Shown here one piece after another: positions 1 to 10,237 of a DNA stretch of 64,000 bases. Below the pieces are notes generated by a model. The model had not been told where the DNA came from and did not search any database. It was given only the letters and a program-made list of their open reading frames with translations. The stretch comes from Hansfordia pulvinata (Eukaryota > Ascomycota > Sordariomycetes > Xylariales): positions 1,511,001 to 1,575,000 of the forward strand of contig BJKQ01000006.1 in NCBI GenBank assembly GCA_006538405.1. The letters are read 5' to 3'. The translations under genes and the position numbers were made by a program. Every line of letters begins with the position of its first letter. Within the stretch, counting starts at the first letter, position 1.

Positions 1-542
1 CTGTCCCGAATGACCGTAGCAGGTGTCTGGCGAGAAGTGTCGGCCAGGTCGAAGCTCGCGATGCCAAGGGTCGCCAGAGCGTCTGTCTCCTTGAGATCCA
101 GATCCAGAGCACTAATCTGGTACTCATTGGATAGTAAAGGAATCTGCTCCAAAAGTAGCGAACGAAGCTGTCCGCGAAGGTCAAGCTCGTAAGCCTCGTT
201 CTTGGTCCGGTCAACTGTCATGACAATCTTGCACTTCTCGCCTTTGCGTGGGAGCATGCCCGTGGCACGCCCGGCATTGACCGCGATGAGCAGAGAAGTA
301 TACTCGCCGCTTTTCTTGTCGGGCGGCAGCCAAGTTATCATGGCGTCAAAGCCCATGAGCTCGAGAGCCTCGTCTTGAGACAGTTGGTATCCCGCGTCGT
401 CGATGATAGCATGAGCAATGACGTTTCTGTAATAGGACAGACTGCCGAACCTGGTCTCGGCGGGCTTTTCCCTGGTAGAGCGGTACTTGGCAGGGAGCTT
501 GGCCCTCCAGGTGGCTAGCCATTTGGCCGCGTTGGGCGCCAT
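1..542 (-). CDS. hypothetical protein, 3' end beyond the window
   Basis: An open reading frame runs on the minus strand from an ATG at 540-542 to the left edge with no stop, giving about 180 residues. It begins MAPNAAKWLATWRAKLPAKY and contains the stretch GSLSYYRNVIAHAIIDDAGY. Codons mostly end in C or G, as in the confirmed genes nearby, which supports real coding. I see no signal peptide, membrane segment or catalytic motif that I can name, and I do not recognise the family. The composition is mixed charged and soluble, so a cytosolic or nuclear protein is the simple guess. The ATG was chosen because it is the first one in frame. The 3' end and any introns beyond the edge are not visible. 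Confidence 0.6.
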   Translation of the reverse strand, partial: MAPNAAKWLATWRAKLPAKYRSTREKPAETRFGSLSYYRNVIAHAIIDDAGYQLSQDEALELMGFDAMITWLPPDKKSGEYTSLLIAVNAGRATGMLPRKGEKCKIVMTVDRTKNEAYELDLRGQLRSLLLEQIPLLSNEYQISALDLDLKETDALATLGIASFDLADTSRQTPATVIRD

Positions 543-2471
543 GCTGGAATGAGCGTCAGTCGGGCAGGCGACTTCGCGAACGGGAGCGTCTGCGAAGGTG
601 GGAGGTGATGTGAAGAAAGATGCCACCAGAGATACGGGGGGTTGGAGCGGGATAGGTGATGGGCGAGTAAGATCGGAACGGAACAAGGGCTGACGGGAAG
701 AAGGCAACGATGGGCCGTGTTCTGTCTGTTGCAGGCTTGATTGCTGGCCCGTATCAGTCAGTGAATGCCAGCATATAAAGGCTTGGAGGTTGGTTGGCCA
801 TTTTTGTAATGTGCGCATCGCGGGTTGCCCCAGGAGATCACGTAGGCTGACCAGGTAGACTCTGCCCATCAGACGCCCAGACATTCAATGTTTCTCCCTT
901 CTTGCCCTTCTCGATTTCGCCGTAAGTAGGCTGCAGAATGACTTTTACGAAGCTCTCCTTGCAAAGATAGATGCTAAAACAAATGCACGCGTCAATAAGG
1001 GCCCCTGCCCGCGACAGCGACCGATAACCACCACACAAAAAACAGATAGGTTTGTTGCTGCTTGTCGCGACCAATAGGTGTAGTTTCTATTGGCATTCGC
1101 GAAAGGCCGCTGTTGCGCCTCATTTGCCGCAAAAGCGGAAAGGGACTGGACGCATCTCGCCAATTGAGAAGAACGACGTCTACCCCAGATGTTGCTATTC
1201 TGGCCATCTGATGTTTGGAAGTGCCTTTAAGGCAAATGGTGCCGATTCGTCCAACTGGCGTAGGCGGGTATAGTTTAACGCTTGGAGTTGCAGCCAGCCC
1301 ATCAAGGGCTCGCGATCGTGATTTCATCGACAGAGTGCTGGCTGGGTCCTCCCACGTCCCGATTCAATACTAGTATACGTATTGGCGGGTACTGAATCAT
1401 ACTCTCTTGGCTGGAATCATGTTCGAGGCTACTTGACTGCCCCCAGCAGAGCCGAGGGCCTGAGTCGACTCAGCCATCCCGTCTCCTGGAAGGTTATGTT
1501 AGTGAGGGCGGAAGAGACGTTTGCGATTATAACGCCTCTTTAGAATAAGAGCGACGAATAATTATGCAAGAGGGCAGATGGAAGGCGGGCTGAACTGTTC
1601 GATGGTGGTGAGGGCATTGTGAAGCCGATGGGCCCTGTGTCGCGCGCGCGTCCGAGTTCCAACTGGTGATTGTTTGCCAGCGCGCGGTACGTGGGTACTT
1701 CGTTTCGTCAGGTATCGCCGTACCTGGGCCTAGACCCCGCAGGGCTGCTGACTCATGAAACGTGACATGTGGGTCTTCCCGCGCTCCGCATGGCCCGGCA
1801 ACGAATAGGAGGGAGGGCCGGAGATCGCGGGTTCGATTCGGAAGGCACGCATCGCTGCACCCCGCATTGGTCTATTTTCGGCCTTCAACCACATCTCACG
1901 ATGCACGACAATGCGCTGGGTTATAGCATGCGCCATACAGCTAAATAGCATGAATGCATTCGCCTGCAATATCATTGTAGAAAATGACTGGTCACGCCGG
2001 GTGCATCGCGGCTGGCTCCAGGTCGACGAAGCATGCGCGGTCGGGCGGATACTGGGCCTTGTCGCGCTTCAGTAAGAGAGGGAGGCAAAACTTCAAAGAA
2101 TTATAATAAACTAAGACCACGCTGGTTTCAGTTAAGAAAAATACTTCAAATGCGCCAGTATGCATTCAGTCTGAAAACGATTTGCTCAAGTCTGCGAGGT
2201 GGCCGAGTCGCGGTGCGAATTCAAGAAATCTTTAATATTATTAAAAATCTAAGAAAATCGGCATAAATCGAAACCAAGCTGGATTGGCGTGAAAAAAATT
2301 GCTCTATATAGGTCAGGCCTCGTAGAATATGATTCATCTCATTACTTCTATAGGTCGGGCCCATGGCGGGGTGGAAGATGATAAAACGTAAGAAATCACG
2401 AACATCTTTCGAAAATCGTTGTAAATCGAGGAGTGGCCCGATAGACTTGATTTTTAAACGAATAGAATGCC
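543..2471. other. intergenic region with an AT-rich island
   Basis: I can support no gene here. Short minus-strand frames between 838 and 1327 overlap each other in all three frames and are not convincing. About 2090-2470 is clearly more AT-rich than the rest of the window, with runs of A and T such as the stretch near 2230-2260. It lies directly 3' of the U6 gene. The region is also the upstream side of the partial gene at 1-542. Confidence 0.5.
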
Positions 2472-2630
2472 AAAAAATGGTTTGCTTCTCTTTGAGTAAT
2501 GCGTGCTAAATACACTGTTAGCGAGAGGCCAGTGGATTTACAGATACTGGGTGAACTTACTCATCCTTAGTGCAGGGGCCATGCTAATCTTCTCTGTATC
2601 GTTTCAAATTGACCAAATGTCCCGAAGGAC
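2472..2630 (-). ncRNA. U6: U6 spliceosomal snRNA gene with an internal mRNA-type intron
   Basis: Read on the minus strand, exon 1 (2630-2561) has the 5' stem-loop GTCCTTCGGGAC and then the invariant U6 core, including ACAGAGAAGATTAGCATGG and CCCCTGCACTAAGGATGA. The core then breaks off at 2560. A 55-base insert (2506-2560) follows, and the sequence resumes at 2505 with CACGC, which completes the conserved GATGACACGC. Exon 2 runs to an oligo-T stretch (2472-2477), the expected Pol III terminator. The joined RNA is about 100 nt, the usual U6 length. A TATA box sits about 25 bases upstream. U6 forms the catalytic core of the spliceosome with U2 and U4. Intron-bearing U6 genes are established in fission yeast and some other fungi. 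Identity is very secure; the exact 5' and 3' ends are inferred. Confidence 0.96.
2506..2560 (-). other. spliceosomal-type intron inside the U6 gene
   Basis: The 55-base insert starts GTAAGT, has GCTAAC as a branch-point candidate about 10 bases before its end, and ends TTTAG. Removing it restores an uninterrupted U6 sequence exactly. GTTCACCC near the donor is a weak match to a Pol III B box. In fission yeast the U6 intron is known to carry a B-box-like element, so this could be the internal promoter, but the match is imperfect. Confidence 0.88.
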
Positions 2631-2653
2631 GGAAGGTCGAGTACTACTTACCG

Positions 2654-2660
2654 TATATAT
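2654..2660 (-). promoter_or_regulatory. TATA box of the U6 gene
   Basis: TATATAT lies 24-30 bases upstream of the U6 5' end. This is the normal position for a Pol III type TATA element on snRNA genes. Confidence 0.7.
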
Positions 2661-4766
2661 GGAGTGGCGTACACTAGCAGAATTAGCATGTGCGGGGGGC
2701 CGAGGATCTACCGCGTGTCCGTGTACATATGAGATGAACACTGGTTACACAGGGATTTAAGGGAATCCTTGGCAGCTCGTAACAGCTCGTAAGTTTAGCA
2801 ATGGTCGGGGATTGAGGACTGTTCTGCCTGTAAAAAGTTTGAGGTATGAGCATTGAAAGAAGATGAAAATTCCAAGCAGAAAACCCAGGTCAGTGGCCGC
2901 GTGAAAAGTTCATATCGAGCGCAAAGAGCAAACCCCGCTCGTGGTGGTGGTGGGGGTCCAGGCCACCTCGGGGCGGCCCCAAGCAAGTTAGTTAGTGAAC
3001 AGTTTTCAGCGAGTGATTTGGGGCCGAAGTACTTCGCCACTGATGTCAGATCCTGTGAGAAAACAGTCAAACGCTGAGAATTGTACTGGTGTCTAACCCG
3101 ATATCGGTATCAAGCACTGCACTGCTCGTGCTGGAAACCATGCGAGCTCCGAAAGTGGTCTTTGATGGTTGTAATGTCATCACACGAGACGCTCTCCCTG
3201 GACCGCCACTGCGGTATACCATTTCCATGTGGGACTATCTCTCTCTCTATAGCTCAAGCACTCGGCTTTAGACTGGCCAGACCAATTTGTTGACTGAGGA
3301 TATCTGTGAAACAGTTGGGGTCGGTTGCTTCAGTGGGATGGTATGCGAGGGGAGAATACGGCGTCGTTTCCTGAGTGCTCACTATTGCTGCGATTAGCAG
3401 ACCAGTGAGTCTAGCAAGAACGAATGCTCGGCGCGACAATTATTGCTACAGTGCTCAGCAGATGCAGCACCCGCAGAAATGGGAAACTATGCGACAGCCA
3501 ATTGTCTAAGAATGCACTTCAACGTATCAACGTAACGAGGCGTAGTGTTAAAACAAATTGTTCAACGTCGCCCCAGCCATCAGATACGTAAGGTACTTAG
3601 ATACCTCAGTACATGGGTCGATGTCGGCTCAGCCACGCGAGCTGTGGCGTTTTTTCCACGGCGCATCCATGGATGCACCGACGCGGGCAGGTGCGGGGGA
3701 ACAAGACGCAGCCCCACAAGAGCATTCCAAGTCGCCAGCAGCGCGCTGTAAAATCGGTTCAAATTGTTCATGTCTCAATTGAAGGGGCAAGCGCCAGACT
3801 TGGCGATGCTTCGTCCGAGGCCACCGCCCGTGGACGTCAAAGAGTTTCGAGTCAGACGGTTACTTTTACATGTCGGAAAGTGCGCAGATTGATCAATGAG
3901 ACTAACACTCCCTAAGTTCAAAAAATAACGGTGCTTAGTCTCTGGTACCCGTTGATGCAGGCTTTCACTCGAGGGCGAGGCGGAGTGGCGCGCAATGGTG
4001 CACCGATCTCCTTCGTGCGCCATCAAGCAGCCTGTCAACGTTGCAATGCGCATTCCGAAGCCATCAGTGGGATAAAGTGGCTGGATCAGGTAGGGCTTCC
4101 AATGAAATCCAGCGACACAATACCTGTATGCCGGATCCAGAGCCATTCGCTTCGCTACGTGTTGTGCCTTTGAGCATGGCCTCATTCTGACTGCACCATC
4201 ACGACTTGGACGCGAGCGCAATCGCACAACGGGATTTCTCGCGTTATCGATGTTCACAGCCTTTCTCCTACGCGTCACGTTTGCGGCGCGCTTGGCTATG
4301 GTTCGCCATCATTCTTAGTACTACATGCGAAGCCCCCAGCGCGCGCACGCGCGCGTTGGCTTTATAGCTGCCGAGGCTGGTACCGCCTCTACCAGAAGCT
4401 CTGCGTAGTACTGAACAGCGACTGCATTGTCTTTTTGGAGTGGCTTTTCATAGCCAATCGGAGAGCACAGTATCGTGTCACTGGATGAATACGTTTCGGA
4501 GTCAAGGGTTCTCAATCTTCTCTTTCCTCTACCGAATGCCACATTCTCACTGCCTCTATGAACGTAACCACCAGGAACCCTCGCGCACGCTGTCAGTCCG
4601 ACGTCTCGAATCTGTCTACCTGGAACATGCCTCTGCGGCGCGGAAGCCGGCCACTGACCATCAGCATCGCAAAGAGCACCCTAGCCTCCGTCATCAGTAA
4701 CTGCGCCATCGTGGTCGTGACAGTCACAACGGCCCGCATCACCAGTGTCCTTCAGTCTCTGCAACC
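2661..4766. other. intergenic, no supported gene
   Basis: Short frames occur on both strands, for example minus-strand ones at 3775-4278 and 4321-4542. None has splice signals, codon bias or a motif I can defend. The minus-strand piece at 4321-4542 reads somewhat protein-like and could be a relic downstream of the decayed zinc-knuckle gene. That is a guess only. Confidence 0.4.
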
Positions 4767-6001
4767 TCAGTCTTTGCCGCTCGCAACGTCGTCGTTAGCA
4801 CCATCCATGGACTTGCCGGTTTCCTTCATGATGTCCTCCTGCGTCGTGGTTGCTCTCGGGAGTGCAGTCTGCTTGTCGCACACCAGTGTGGTCCGGGCTT
4901 CGACCATCCGCCTTGGCCATGTCCTCCAATTCCTGCTGACTGTCGTCCTTCTGAAGGTGGTCTCCACCGCTTGGAATTCCGCCTTGAAGCGGTGAGCCTT
5001 GCCTAGAGCGATCACGGGCAACGTGCCTTTCTTGTCCTCGTCTGCAGAGTCTCGCGTCGGTCGCGTCGGGCAGTCACAATTGAAGTCAACCAGCCGCCTG
5101 GTATCCTGCCTGCCTTTGGTGTCTTGACTGGTCACAATCGTGCCTAAGTCGAGCGTTGATCTCGGGGCAGCCTCGTGCGGCATGTCCTACTGGTCGGCAG
5201 TGGCTGCGCTTGGCGTTTCCTGCGTACTTCAAGGGTCAGTCAAGTAACGCGATGCTGGGAGGATCTGAGGTGGTACCTTGTTCCCTGGCTGGAGACATTT
5301 CGGCCAAGTCGTGCACCGAACGTTGATGTGACCCTTCTTCCCGCAAAACTCGCGCCTGAATGCAGAGCACTGAACCTTGAAGTGGCTCGCATCGTCACAG
5401 CGACCGGAATGGAGGCTTGGGACCCTGTTCAGGTTCGGCTTTTGGCGTTGGCTGGCCATGAGGCTGGATTCATTCGTGGCACCACCGAGATCATGACATG
5501 CAATCGAGAGTAGCCCAGCCTGCGTAAAGAAGGTGACGGGAATTGTGTCAGGACGTCCAGATTGCGCTGCGTTCAGGCTCGGCAAGCATTTCGACAGGAA
5601 CTTTGCAGGCGTGATCATGTTTGACAGTCCTGCATTGCATGCATTAGACTGGAATGAGGGACTCGTGGGTTTGGCTGCGACGTACCTCGAACTTTGGGGT
5701 GCTTGGGTTATGATCTCAGCGACCAAGTCGAATCAGGGAGGCCACTGGGATTGGTTTTGGGGCCAGGTTCTGGGCGCGTCCGGTGGAGAGTGCATGCCGC
5801 GAGGTCTTTTCAGCACTCTGTCGTCACCGTTTGCCACTTCAACGGCGAGGGTCTCGGTCATTTCGGTTCTGGTAGAAAAAAATCATCAGCTTTGGAAAGA
5901 TGAATCAGTCTCAGAGTCGTGGGAACTCACCTCAAACGGACTGTACACGTGAATGAAGCGGCCAGACGCCTCTCGGCGTGTCTTTTGGCGTGAGGTGGCA
6001 T
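4767..6001 (-). pseudogene. decayed gene for a protein with two zinc-knuckle-like motifs
   Basis: Three exons give one continuous frame: 6001-5931, 5868-5277 and 5219-4767. The introns have donors GTGAGT and GTACCA, branch candidates CTGAT and CTGAC, and acceptors CTACCAG and TACGCAG, and all phases agree. The frame would encode about 371 residues. It is broken by two in-frame stops: TGA at 5733-5735 and TAG at 5187-5189. Each differs from a sense codon (CGA, CAG) by one C-to-T change. Around residues 190-215 are two C-x4-H-x4-C units, CDDASHFKVQC and CGKKGHINVRC. They resemble CCHC zinc knuckles but lack the first Cys of the C-x2-C pair (Ser and Arg stand there). Zinc knuckles usually bind single-stranded nucleic acid. 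An intact short protein ending at the first stop (68 residues) is an alternative. Family and function are unknown. Confidence 0.45.
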
Positions 6002-7270
6002 GTCGGCGGGGTGTGTGGGCGACAGGTGAGCAGCCGAGCTGCTGGAGCGAGGGGTAAGGTAGCGAGCGTTGCTTGCTGCTTGTTGCTTTGACGTGGGGGA
6101 GATCGCTGCCGACGCGATAGGCCGCTGACTGCGTGATTGCAGAATCCTCTCAAGGAGGTAACAATGGCGAAATGTTTAGTCTGATGTGAGGGGTCAGACA
6201 AGGGTGTCGGGCAGCACCCGGGGTGATTATGTGACGTAGAAGTAGGAAAGAAAGTCGTGGTGGTGCGAGGAACGCGGTGTCGCCAGAACGAACTTCCTGA
6301 ACAAGAGATTATACCATGGTACGTCCTGATGGAAAGGGAACGAGGGCCAGAAACACGTCACAACAACAAGCAAAGAGCAAAAACGAAGCTGTGCAAATGA
6401 CTGTAGTGTCGTTGCCGAGGGTGAAGGCGAGAGTCGATTGGAGAGGGTTTCTGGATGGACCGTACAAGGACAGCCAGACGACGGAGTGTGTTTGTAGGCC
6501 GATCGGCAGAGTGTCGGATGAAGAGTAGATCGACCAAGTGTAAGTGTGATGAGAGAGGCAGATGCGGGCGGAAATGAGAGTATGGGTGGTTTGAGGGGGG
6601 GGGAGTTGATGATGATGATAATCTCAGCCGATCTCAGAGGTCACATTACCTCTCGAGACTCGAACTGACCGATCGTTTGTGATGCGTCGCATCCGAGGAC
6701 AGGTTCCCCGCACCAGACTTATTTACAGACCTAGTCCAGGGCAAAAGAAAGGTCATTACTGCAGGCGTTCACGGCAGGGCCACCGCAATGCTCCCTCGTG
6801 ACCCTTTCCTGCAGGCTGCTTCAAGCAACAATTTATCGTGTTGACACCACTCGAGGACAGGTTCCCCGCACCAGACCTTTTAATGCCATGCCCAGGGCAA
6901 CAGAGCGAGTATCACGAGACGGCGTCATGGGGGAACAGACGTAGAGAAAAGAAACCTTGAATTGACGATGAGGCTATACAGATATTTAGAGTACAAAGGG
7001 GGGGGCGGGACCCGCAGGACGGAAGCGTGTGGATTGGGTGCAGTACTCTTCGATGGATGTGAAGCGACTGGGGCAGCATGAAGATATGGTGAAATGTGTC
7101 GAGGGTGATAGACTCATGGAGAACATAGTGGTGCGGTGATGGGTATGAAGCCGGGGAAGGATGTTTGAAGGGTGAAGATGAGGTGAGAGGTTGGGAAGCG
7201 AAAGAGATTGGGGAGTCGAAAACGCAGCTTGTGGTTCGTGCTGGGTTGGGCAGTGGAGTATCTCACTCAC
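6002..7270. other. intergenic region carrying a 25-bp direct repeat
   Basis: I see no supported gene. The only structure is the direct repeat listed separately (6694-6718 and 6852-6876), plus a G run near 6594-6602 and one near 6999-7006. It serves as upstream DNA of the decayed gene at 4767-6001. Confidence 0.4.
6694..6876. repeat. pair of 25-bp perfect direct repeats
   Basis: CGAGGACAGGTTCCCCGCAC (first 20 bases) followed by CAGAC occurs at 6694-6718 and again at 6852-6876, 158 bases apart. Each copy is followed about 15 bases later by CCAGGGCAA. The arrangement could be a local duplication or the ends of a small degraded element. No open frame or target-site duplication is evident. Confidence 0.75.
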
Positions 7271-7766
7271 CTACAGGCGTGGGAGCCCCAGGCAGCTCTT
7301 CGTCAACTGTCAGAGAAGTGTGACACCGACGCCAAGGTGAACCACAGGAGGAAGAGTGTGAGGCACCTCAGGCCGGATAGAAAGAGCGATGAGAAGCGTT
7401 CTGGCCAGGAGGTGGGTGGGTGGGACAGAGACAAACAAGGCTTACCGGATGAGGACGCCGGAGAAAGGTGACGATGACTAGAGTGTTGAGGAAAGTGACG
7501 ACGAGGGCGAGCAGGATGGTAACGAAAATAGCGATGGGGAGGGCGATGGGAAAAGCGACGGGAGAAGCGATGGTAGAGTGACGAGTAGCGTGACGAACAG
7601 AAGCTGGCTGGTAAGCAAAGCCAGAGGCGAGGTTGAGTGGAGAGGAGACGGGCAAGGATAGGTGGGTGGAAGAGATGGATGGGCACGGATAGAACCATCG
7701 GGGTGCCGAGCAGAAGAATGAGGAACACACCAGCAGCTGCCCGTTTGTGTGCTGTATTACGACCAA
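7271..7766 (-). CDS. possible small membrane protein
   Basis: A minus-strand exon from an ATG at 7766 to about 7446 has strong C-ending codon use over its last 40 codons. It encodes a long hydrophobic run, VAFPIALPIAIFVTILLALV and on through VTFLNTLVIVTFL, followed by RRPHP. This is one long or two short membrane segments with a basic flank. A donor GTAAGC lies at 7445. An acceptor CTGACAG at 7307-7313 would add a 36-base last exon ending in TAG at 7271-7273, but the branch point is poor and the second exon is uncertain. The start is also uncertain because the first 60 codons look less like coding DNA. I do not recognise the family. Confidence 0.3.
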
Positions 7767-8051
7767 GGCAGCACTCGTTTAGGGTTGTGGGCAGGGCAGG
7801 GCTCAGTCATTCTGCACATGGTGATATCAGTGCCTGTCGGCCCGGCGACTGATAAAGCAAGTCCGTTGGAAGAGCTCAATGGAGGAAAATCCAAGGCGCT
7901 TCTTGACTGTAGGCTGGAGTAGGTCAAAGAAACGTCCAGGTGGTAGTCCGTCACTCCGTACGGACGACTCAATCCTGGAGAGAAGCAGGAGTTGGTAACT
8001 AAGATATGCGCTTGCTCACGGAACGAGCGTCTCCGTAGTGTTCTATATACG

Positions 8052-8136
8052 ACATTCTTTAGGGCAGATGCATGTTCTCCAGATCCTGCAACATTCTTTA
8101 GGGCAGATGCATGTTCTCCAGATCCTGCAACATTCT
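8052..8136. repeat. 39-bp tandem duplication at the 3' end of the kinase-like gene
   Basis: A 39-base unit (ACATTCTTTAGGGCAGATGC and 19 more bases) occurs twice head to tail, at 8052-8090 and 8091-8129, with the start of a third copy at 8130-8136. The unit includes the stop codon of the minus-strand kinase-like gene (8098-8100). Its length is 13 codons, so the copy beyond the stop repeats the coding tail in frame. Confidence 0.9.
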
Positions 8137-9242
8137 GTTAACATCAGCCGTGGATGCGCCGTCCCCTTCCCCGGTGAATGGCTGGTCAACAGGCGGGCCC
8201 AAGTCCACCACCATGTCGGCTGCAGTGAGCTTCTTCGCCACTTCCAGCAGCTCTTTCATCGACCACCGTAAGCTGGGGTCCGGCTCTAGACCTTTCATGA
8301 AGATCAGCTGCAACCCTGGGGACAGGTAGCTAAGCCAGTTCTTCGTAGGGAAGACCGTGTCGTCCGGCGCCATGTTGAACAGGCAGTAGTACAGCACCTT
8401 GCACATGCTAGCGACATCGCTTATGGGCGTGGGCGCGTCGGGCCGCTGGTATGTCACCCACTGCGACTGCTCTGCCCGTTACTCGCTTTCAGTCAACTGC
8501 GTCTCTCTCTCACTCTCTCACTCTCTCTTTCTGGGTGTCTTTCGGGATGAAGCCGCCGTGCTTACCTGGGCTGTCAAATTCCTCAGTGTCACCCGTAACT
8601 TCCTGAGTCCTGCCACGGCTCGCCCGCTCGAAATCAATCAGGCTGAGGTCCCTTGAGCCTCGTGGACCCTGCCGTTCAACTTGTTCCTGGTCATGATATT
8701 CCCTGGGTTCACGTCGTAATGGCCAAGCTTAGCCTTCGTCAACAATGCCCCGAGCTTGAAAAGCCGTACCACCAGATCCAGACGGGTCTCAGGAGTCTGG
8801 TAGTAGCCCTTGCCTATGGCGTATAGCAAAGACTTCCCTGGGAGGTATTCCATGACTAGAACCTCCGGCTCCACTACCACCCGAGTACTTTGGGGGCGGC
8901 CTTGCTGTCCTCGTTCCACAGCAGTGACTGATAAAGAGCCTCGGTCGCTGTCTTGTAAGCCGATAAACCCTCTTTATTTTTTTGCTCTTTAAGCAGGACA
9001 ATGCCCTTTTTGTATCTTGCCTCGAATATGTTGGCCCGCCCGCCCGTTCCCCTCAGCCGGCGAACATCAGAGAACTCATCCCATTTGATGTACTTGAGGT
9101 CCTTTAAAGACTTGACCTTGCCCCTGGGCACGATACCAGGTGCTCCCGCGTTGGATGGCCGACCATCGACGGGGGTCGAGAGCGCGGTCAGCGGGAAGAG
9201 GAGCGCGATCCACGCGAGGGTGCGTAAGAGCGGAAAGGCCAT
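8098..9242 (-). CDS. protein-kinase-like protein with N-terminal signal sequence, two frameshifts
   Basis: The ATG at 9242 opens a signal sequence (MAFPLLRTLAWIALLFPLTA) and then a kinase fold: glycine loop RGTGGRANIFEA, lysine in VLLKEQ, VMEYLPGKSL, catalytic loop HYDVNPGNIM, metal site LIDFE in place of DFG, and FDSPEQ in place of APE. An intron lies at 8472-8565 (donor GTAAGC, branch GACTGA, acceptor GGGCAG). The stop is at 8098-8100. Two frame breaks occur, at CCC 8880-8882 and CCC 8650-8652; one extra C (G on the coding strand) in each restores about 350 residues. The main catalytic residues are present, so it may be active. Its substrate is unknown. A secreted or luminal kinase acting on proteins outside the cytosol is an inference. 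It is either a recent pseudogene or an intact gene with sequencing errors; I favour the latter because of the same error pattern elsewhere in the window. Confidence 0.75.
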
Positions 9243-10237
9243 GGCGTCTGTCTTTTTGGTGATACAAGAGCAGAAGGATCACTCGAGCAACGAGACAGTA
9301 CCCAGAGAACCCAGCACGTTTAAGTTCCTTGACTGGAGTACAAAAGCTTTTCGCAAGGTACCCGACTTTGAGGAAAATTGCTGTTGCCTCGACAAGCAGT
9401 GTCCCTTGTTCAGCCGCGAGACTGCCATGTTCACCACCGAGGTGGCCTTTACACAGGCAGTCCACAGTGGCCAACGTCTGAAGAGTGTTTTACTTTGGGT
9501 CCGTAATCGGCTGTCCTTCGTAAAAGTTTCTAGTGGCGAAAGTGCCTATCCGGGCGTAACGGGAACAGCTTGGATTTGGGAACGCAGCGAGCTACGGCCG
9601 TTACTCGAAGAATCGATGGGAGAGCCCTAGCACGCAGTCTTGCCCTTGATAAGCTGAAGGCGGCTTGTCAATCCGGAGCATCGGAGCGACTCTGCTCTGG
9701 AGTTCCCGCGAGGACAGCGAGCACAGCAAAGGGCCGGCGTTTCGTGCAACGAAACTGGGTACAAGCCAGGCCGAAGGCTGGACTGTTGTGAGCAGACGGA
9801 TACAGGGGCGCAGCTCGGATGTCAGAGTGACACCAAGAGGTCAGTGTCCTTGCCCCAGGCCCCAACACCTTGCCGTGCCCACTGGTGGCAAAGGCGTGGC
9901 GCGCAAGACCGGTGCGGACGGCCGTATCATACCAGAATAGAGCATTGCAGCATAGCCATTGAGAGCTACTTGCATAAACGGGTTCATGGCTTGTGCACCG
10001 ATGAGAGGACGGATGCGCTTGTCAAGTCGTCGAGGACTCGCAAATCGCCAGTATCGAAACAACACGAACCAGAGATGAATTGCAGCCGCCGGGGCTGTCT
10101 GAGGAACCATGCTGCGATGTGAGATCTTCTGCACAATGAAGGATGACCCGTGGGTGTGAGGTGGAATGGAAAGCAGTTGTCAAAATCTACCAGATACTGC
10201 AAATTGTACGCCGTGCCGAATGCTAACTCGTCCTCTA
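9243..10237. other. intergenic, one weak coding candidate
   Basis: Upstream DNA of the kinase-like gene and downstream DNA of rpb4. A minus-strand stretch from an ATG near 10110 to about 9930 reads plausibly (RRLDKRIRPLIGAQAMNPFM) and ends at a possible GTATGA donor. No second exon could be placed, so it is not called as a gene. Confidence 0.35.

Noticed and set aside
1825..1845. B-box-like GGGTTCGATTC suggesting a tRNA
   Set aside because: The flanking bases do not form a T-stem, and no acceptor or anticodon arm can be drawn upstream.
2195..2225. A-box-like GAGGTGGCCGAGTCG in the AT-rich island
   Set aside because: No matching B box at tRNA distance and no cloverleaf; a degraded Pol III element is possible but not supportable.
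8098..9242. Calling the kinase-like gene a pseudogene outright
   Set aside because: Its two frame breaks match the homopolymer error seen in genes that should be essential, so sequence error is the better explanation.
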